This document shows positions 7,262 through 10,605 of a DNA stretch of 10,605 bases, in pieces. Within the stretch, counting starts at the first letter, position 1, and each line of letters begins with the position of its first letter. The position numbers were made by a program, and so were the translations under genes. Source of the stretch: Caulobacteraceae bacterium (GTDB lineage: Bacteria > Pseudomonadota > Alphaproteobacteria > Caulobacterales > Caulobacteraceae); the NCBI GenBank assembly GCA_020852035.1, contig JADZBR010000044.1, positions 1 through 10,605 of the forward strand, in the 5' to 3' direction. Below the pieces are notes generated by a model. That model was not told the DNA's origin and did not search any database. It saw only the letters and a program-made list of their open reading frames with translations.

Positions 7262-7954
7262 ATGCCGGTCACCACCATCGGCCTCGATGCCGACGACACC
7301 CTCTGGCACAACGAGAGCCTGTTCCGGCTGACGCAGGAGCGGTTCTGCGAGCTCCTGGCCGACACCGCCGAGGCCGGGGTCGCGATGACCCGGCTGGCCG
7401 AGGTGGAGAGCCGCAACCTGCGGCTCTACGGCTACGGGGTGAAGGGCTTCACCCTCTCCATGCTGGAGACGGCGATGGAAATGACCGGCGGCGAGCCCCC
7501 GGGGCATGTGATCCGCGAGATCCTGGCCGCGGGGCGCGAGATGCTGGCCTATCCGGTGGAGCCGCTTTCCGGAGTCGACGAGGCGCTGCACGCGCTGTCG
7601 GAAACCTATCGCCTGGTGTTGATCACCAAGGGCGATCTTCTGCATCAGGAGCAGAAGCTGGCGGCCAGCGGCCTGGGCGACCTCTTCGCGGCGGTGGAGA
7701 TCGTCAGCGAGAAGGACGCCTCGACCTATGAGCGGGTGTTCGCCCGTCATGGCACCGGCGCGGCAGAGGCGGTGATGGCGGGCAATTCCATGCGCTCGGA
7801 CGTCCTCCCGGCGCTGCAGGCGGGCGCCTATGCGGCCTATGTGCCTTATCCGCTGGTCTGGGCGCACGAGGTCGCAGAGGCGCCAGAGGGCGAGCCGAGG
7901 TTCGCCGAGCTTTCGACGATCGCCGACCTGCCGGCCTGGGTGCGAAGCCTCTGA
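7262..7954 (+). CDS. HAD-superfamily hydrolase (probable phosphatase)
   Basis: The 230-residue protein has all four HAD motifs: motif I DADDT with nucleophile Asp9 and acid/base Asp11, motif II Thr122 in LITKGD, motif III Lys151 in SEKDAST, and motif IV GNSMRSD ending in Asp180. The inserted helical segment at about 17-95 is a C1-type cap, as in phosphoglycolate phosphatase or YjjG-like nucleotidase relatives. It should be a cytosolic Mg-dependent hydrolase of a small phosphorylated metabolite; the substrate cannot be assigned. It starts 9 nt after the DUF1272 stop with no clear SD, suggesting coupled translation. The GNSMRSD form of motif IV, rather than the common GDxxxxD, marks a distinct subgroup. 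Confidence 0.93.
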   Translation: MPVTTIGLDADDTLWHNESLFRLTQERFCELLADTAEAGVAMTRLAEVESRNLRLYGYGVKGFTLSMLETAMEMTGGEPPGHVIREILAAGREMLAYPVEPLSGVDEALHALSETYRLVLITKGDLLHQEQKLAASGLGDLFAAVEIVSEKDASTYERVFARHGTGAAEAVMAGNSMRSDVLPALQAGAYAAYVPYPLVWAHEVAEAPEGEPRFAELSTIADLPAWVRSL

Positions 7955-8001
7955 CCGGGTGGCCGGCGCCGCGACTTTTCTCCTCGTTGTCGTGGGTGGG
8001 A

Positions 8002-8030
8002 TTGCAAGGCGTCCGCGCTCAGGATAAATA
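8002..8030 (+). promoter_or_regulatory. Candidate promoter of the tetR-efflux operon
   Basis: TTGCAA (8002-8007) and TAAATA (8025-8030) are 17 nt apart. The -10 hexamer overlaps the first two bases of the palindromic operator, so a bound repressor would cover the transcription start. The -10 match is moderate. Confidence 0.5.
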
Positions 8031-8046
8031 ACTGACCGGTCAGTTA
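8029..8046. promoter_or_regulatory. Perfect 18-bp palindromic TetR operator
   Basis: TAACTGACCGGTCAGTTA is identical to its reverse complement over all 18 bases. It lies 11 nt upstream of the tetR start, between the -10 element and the SD (AGGAA at 8046-8050, which shares one base with it). The TGACCGGTCA core is familiar from operators of TetR-family repressors of efflux genes. The position predicts direct autorepression of the whole operon. No second copy was noticed in the window. Confidence 0.85.
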
Positions 8047-8057
8047 GGAATGTCCAC

Positions 8058-8693
8058 ATGCTCAAGGGTGAGCCGCGGTGGCGCAGGCGCAAGGAAGCGC
8101 GGCCGGCCGAGATCGTGGCCGCGGCGCTGGAGGTGTTCGCCGAAAAGGGCTTCGCCGCCGCCCGGCTGGACGAGATCGCCAGGCGGGCGGGGGTCAGCAA
8201 GGGGGCGCTCTATCTCTACTACGAGACCAAGGAGGACATCTTCCACGCGGTGGTCACCCAGACGGTGACGCCGCGGCTGGCCCAGGTGCGGGCGATGGCC
8301 GATGGGTTTTCCGGTCGGTTCGCCGACCTCGTGCCGACGGTGCTGGCCACCCTCGCCAGGGTGATCCCCGAAAGCCCCGCCGGGCCGATCGTCAAGATGA
8401 TCGTCGGCGAGAGCCGCAACTTCCCGCAGCTGGCCCGCTACTGGCACGACGAGGCGATCCTGCCGATGGTCGAGACCGTCGGCGGCCTCGTCGCCGCGGC
8501 CCAGGCGCGCGGCGAGGTGCGGGCCGGCGATCCGCGGCTGTTCGCCTTCCAACTGGCCGGACCGATGCTGATGGGCGTCTTGTGGCGCGAGGTGTTCACA
8601 CCGGTCGGCGCCGAGCCGGTGGATTTCCAGGCCCTGGCGCGTCAGCACGCCGAGACCCTGCTGGCGGGGATGCTGATGGAGAAGGCGGCATGA
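8058..8693 (+). CDS. TetR-family transcriptional repressor of the efflux operon
   Basis: The 211-residue protein has an N-terminal TetR DNA-binding domain at about 15-65: EIVAAALEVFAEKGFAAARLDEIARRAGVSKGALYLYYETKEDIF read in pieces, with the helix-turn-helix at about 36-56. The rest is a helical ligand and dimer domain with no recognisable ligand signature. It begins with an Arg-rich arm (RWRRRKEAR). The start at 8058 has SD AGGAA with 7-nt spacing. Its stop overlaps the ATG of the adaptor gene (ATGA), so repressor and pump are made together. By analogy with CecR (YbiH), which controls ybhGFSR in E. coli, it probably represses this operon and is released by an exported compound; that link is inference from gene order. 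Confidence 0.93.
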   Translation: MLKGEPRWRRRKEARPAEIVAAALEVFAEKGFAAARLDEIARRAGVSKGALYLYYETKEDIFHAVVTQTVTPRLAQVRAMADGFSGRFADLVPTVLATLARVIPESPAGPIVKMIVGESRNFPQLARYWHDEAILPMVETVGGLVAAAQARGEVRAGDPRLFAFQLAGPMLMGVLWREVFTPVGAEPVDFQALARQHAETLLAGMLMEKAA

Positions 8694-9658
8694 AGCGGCC
8701 CCCGCTGCCTGTCATCGCGATGGTGGCGTTCGGCGTGATCGGGCTGGCCGCCTGGCTCTTCTGGCCAAAGGGCGGCGATCGGCCTCTCACCGGGTATGTG
8801 GAGGGCGAGGCGCTCTATTTCGCCGCGCCGGTGTCCGGGACCGTCACCCGCCTGGCGGTCGAGCGGGGCGCGGTCGTGCCGGCCGGGACAGAGCTCTTCC
8901 AGATCGATCCGGGGACGTCCGAGGCGCAGCGGCTGCAGGCCGAGGCCCAGGCCAGGGCCGCCGCCGCGCGGGCCGAAGACGCCACCAAGGGCCAGCGGCC
9001 GGCCGAGCTCTCGGTGATCCAGGCCCAGCGCGCCTCCGCCAGCGCGCGGCTGGAGGAAGCGCGACTGGCCTTCGAGCGGGTGCGGGCGCTGGCGGCCAAG
9101 GGCTTCGCCGCCCCGGCGCAGCTCGACCAGGCGCGCGCGCAATACCGCACCGCGCAGGCGCAATACGCCCAGGCGAGCCGTCAGCTCGACGTGGCCGAGC
9201 TGGGCGCGCGGTCCGATCAGGCCGCCGCCGCCGCCGCCGAGGCGCAGGGCGCTGGCGCGGCGGTCGCCGAGGCCGACCTCAGGCTGAACCAGCTGAGCCC
9301 CCGCGCGCCCTCGGCAGGGCGGATCGAGGAGGTGTTCTTCCGCCAGGGCGAATGGGCGCCGGCCAACCAGCCGGTTCTGTCGCTGCTGCCCGATGCGCGG
9401 GTGAAGATTCGCTTCTTTGTGCCGGAGACGGCGGTGGCGGCCTATCGCGCCGGCAAGGCTGTGCGCTTCACCTGCGACGGCTGCCAGGCGCAGAACGCGA
9501 CCATCTCCTACGTCAGCCCGCGACCTGAGTTCACCCCGCCGGTGATCTACAGCCGCGGCGCGCGCGAGCGGCTGGTGTTCCTGGTCGAGGCGCGCCCGGA
9601 GCGGCCGGCGGTGCTGGCGCCCGGCCAGCCGGTCGACGTCACCCCCCTGGAGCCTTGA
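8690..9658 (+). CDS. HlyD/YbhG-type periplasmic adaptor of an ABC exporter
   Basis: The 322-residue membrane-fusion protein would bridge the inner-membrane ABC exporter and an outer-membrane channel. A signal-anchor helix spans about 8-25. A lipoyl-like half follows (GEALYFAAPVSGTVTRLAVERGAVVPAGTELFQID read in pieces, about 40-73). A long Ala/Gln/Arg-rich alpha-hairpin coiled coil covers about 77-200. The second lipoyl half (APSAGRIEEVFFRQGEWAPANQPVLSLL, in pieces) is at about 206-233. The beta-barrel part holds FFVPE, FTCDGC and PPVIYSRGARERLVF. The last of these is typical of YbhG-like adaptors. SD GGAGAAGG (8678-8685) lies 4 nt before the ATG, which overlaps the tetR stop. The ATPase gene starts after 1 nt. 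Confidence 0.93.
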   Translation: MKRPPLPVIAMVAFGVIGLAAWLFWPKGGDRPLTGYVEGEALYFAAPVSGTVTRLAVERGAVVPAGTELFQIDPGTSEAQRLQAEAQARAAAARAEDATKGQRPAELSVIQAQRASASARLEEARLAFERVRALAAKGFAAPAQLDQARAQYRTAQAQYAQASRQLDVAELGARSDQAAAAAAEAQGAGAAVAEADLRLNQLSPRAPSAGRIEEVFFRQGEWAPANQPVLSLLPDARVKIRFFVPETAVAAYRAGKAVRFTCDGCQAQNATISYVSPRPEFTPPVIYSRGARERLVFLVEARPERPAVLAPGQPVDVTPLEP

Positions 9659-9659
9659 G

Positions 9660-10574
9660 ATGGCGGCCGCCATCGACGTGCGGGGCCTGAACAAGAGCTT
9701 CGGCGACAAGCATGTGGTGCGCGACGTCTCGATCCAGGTGGAGGAGGGGCGGGTGACCGGGTTCCTGGGGCCGAACGGCTCGGGGAAGACCACGACCATG
9801 CGGATGCTCTGCGGTCTGCTGACGCCCGATAGCGGGGAGGGGACGTGCCTGGGCCTCGACATCCGCACCGAGGCGCGGAAGATCAAGCGGCTCACCGGCT
9901 ACATGACCCAGAAGTTCTCGCTCTATGAGGACCTGACCATCGCCGAGAACCTGGAGTTCATCGCGCGCGTCTACGGCATGGACGAGCGCGCCCGGCGCGT
10001 GAGCGAGGCCCTCGACAAGCTGGGCCTGACCAGCCGCAGGGGCCAGGCCGCGGGCGAGCTCTCCGGCGGCTGGAAGCAGCGGCTGGCGCTGGCGGCGGCG
10101 GTGCTGCACGAGCCGCGACTGCTGCTGCTCGACGAGCCGACGGCGGGGGTCGATCCTAAGGCGCGACGCGAGTTCTGGGACGAGATCCACGGCCTGGTGG
10201 CGGACGGCATGACGGTGATGGTCTCCACTCACTACATGGACGAGGCCGAGCGGTGCCACGACATCGCCTACATCGCCTACGGACGGCTGATCGCGCGCGG
10301 CACGGCCGACGCGCTGATCGCGGACTCCAGGCTGGTGACCTTCCGTGGGGAAGGCGTGGGCGCCGACCGGCTCGCCGCCGAGCTCGCGGGCAAGCCCGGC
10401 GTGGAGATGGCCGCGCCGTTCGGGGCGGAGGTGCACGTCTCGGGCCCCGACCGGGCGGCGCTGGAGGCGGCGATCGCGCCCTACCGGGCCGGCCGCCACT
10501 GGAGCGAGATGACGCCGACCATCGAGGACGTGTTCATCCACCTGATGAACCGCTCGGAGGACAACTTCCAATGA
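9660..10574 (+). CDS. ABC exporter ATP-binding protein (YbhF-like, single nucleotide-binding domain)
   Basis: The 304-residue ATPase drives the exporter from the cytoplasmic face of the inner membrane. Walker A is GPNGSGKT (37-44), the Q-loop glutamine is Gln84, the signature is LSGGW (134-138), Walker B is LLLLDEP (154-160) with catalytic Glu159, and the switch His191 lies in STHYMDEAE. The C-terminal 80 residues form the extra domain of the CcmA/NatA-type ATPases that pair with ABC-2 permeases, ending in TIEDVFIHLM. E. coli YbhF carries two such ATPase domains in one chain; this protein has one and would act as a homodimer. It follows the adaptor by 1 nt and overlaps the permease start (ATGA at 10571-10574). 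Confidence 0.95.
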   Translation: MAAAIDVRGLNKSFGDKHVVRDVSIQVEEGRVTGFLGPNGSGKTTTMRMLCGLLTPDSGEGTCLGLDIRTEARKIKRLTGYMTQKFSLYEDLTIAENLEFIARVYGMDERARRVSEALDKLGLTSRRGQAAGELSGGWKQRLALAAAVLHEPRLLLLDEPTAGVDPKARREFWDEIHGLVADGMTVMVSTHYMDEAERCHDIAYIAYGRLIARGTADALIADSRLVTFRGEGVGADRLAAELAGKPGVEMAAPFGAEVHVSGPDRAALEAAIAPYRAGRHWSEMTPTIEDVFIHLMNRSEDNFQ

Positions 10575-10605
10575 TCTCCGGAGCACGCATCTTCGCGGTG
10601 ATGGC
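10571..10605 (+). CDS. Start of an ABC-2 type permease (runs off the right edge)
   Basis: An ATG at 10571 overlaps the ATPase stop as ATGA and opens a frame to the window end, reading MISGARIFAVMA. A CGGAGGA SD (10556-10562) lies 8 nt upstream. Only 11 complete codons are visible, so the family is inferred from operon order (adaptor, ATPase, permease) and the typical amphipathic N-terminus of YbhS/YbhR-like permeases. Confidence 0.65.
   Translation, partial: MISGARIFAVM

Noticed and set aside
7955..7985. GC-rich stretch followed by CTTTTC after the HAD gene, as a terminator
   Set aside because: The only self-complementary part is a loopless GGCGCC/CGGCGCCG palindrome, so no proper stem-loop forms.

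Overview
The window is chromosomal DNA from a high-GC alphaproteobacterium. The best fit is Caulobacterales (a Caulobacter, Phenylobacterium or Brevundimonas-like organism). This is inferred from the strong GC bias at third codon positions, the style of the large GSRIPR-type TonB-dependent receptor, a paired-hairpin intergenic repeat of a kind common in alphaproteobacteria, and promoter-like sequences resembling the Caulobacter housekeeping pattern. I could not run a database search, so the genus is not established.

Layout from left to right. (1) Positions 1-890, minus strand: the first 296 residues of carB, the large subunit of carbamoyl-phosphate synthase. (2) 891-1280: an intergenic region with a marked AT-rich island (about 1050-1180) that probably holds the carB promoter and the control region of the receptor gene. 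(3) 1281-4223, plus: a 980-residue TonB-dependent outer-membrane receptor without an N-terminal signalling (STN) domain, followed by a strong intrinsic terminator. (4) 4382-5560, plus: a single reading frame joining an ECF-sigma-like half to a membrane-spanning RskA-type anti-sigma half. This is the most unusual item in the window. (5) 5593-5694: a long inverted repeat made of two 31-bp arms, each itself a hairpin, between convergent genes. (6) 5713-6882, minus: carA, the glutaminase subunit of the same synthase, with a strong ribosome binding site and a recognisable promoter. (7) 7010-7954, plus: a small Cys-rich DUF1272 protein and a HAD hydrolase, 9 nt apart. (8) 8058 to the right edge, plus: an efflux operon of tetR, hlyD-type adaptor, ABC ATPase and ABC-2 permease (cut off), tightly coupled by ATGA overlaps and headed by a perfect 18-bp palindromic operator.

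How the genes work together. CarA and CarB form one enzyme that makes carbamoyl phosphate for pyrimidines and arginine. Here the two genes point the same way but are about 4.8 kb apart, separated by a receptor and regulator on the opposite strand, so they need separate promoters. The TetR gene and its operator most likely form a self-repressing, drug-inducible or metabolite-inducible circuit for the YbhGFSR-like exporter behind it. The receptor and the sigma/anti-sigma fusion are adjacent and co-oriented, but a terminator lies between them. The receptor lacks the domain that couples FecA-type receptors to sigma regulators, so a functional link is not shown.

The main discovery candidate is the sigma/anti-sigma fusion. 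Its sigma half keeps a recognisable core-binding region 2.2 but departs from the family at the region 2.4 consensus and has a shortened region 4. It may be a self-occluded sigma factor tethered to the membrane, or a degenerate sigma mimic attached to an anti-sigma factor.
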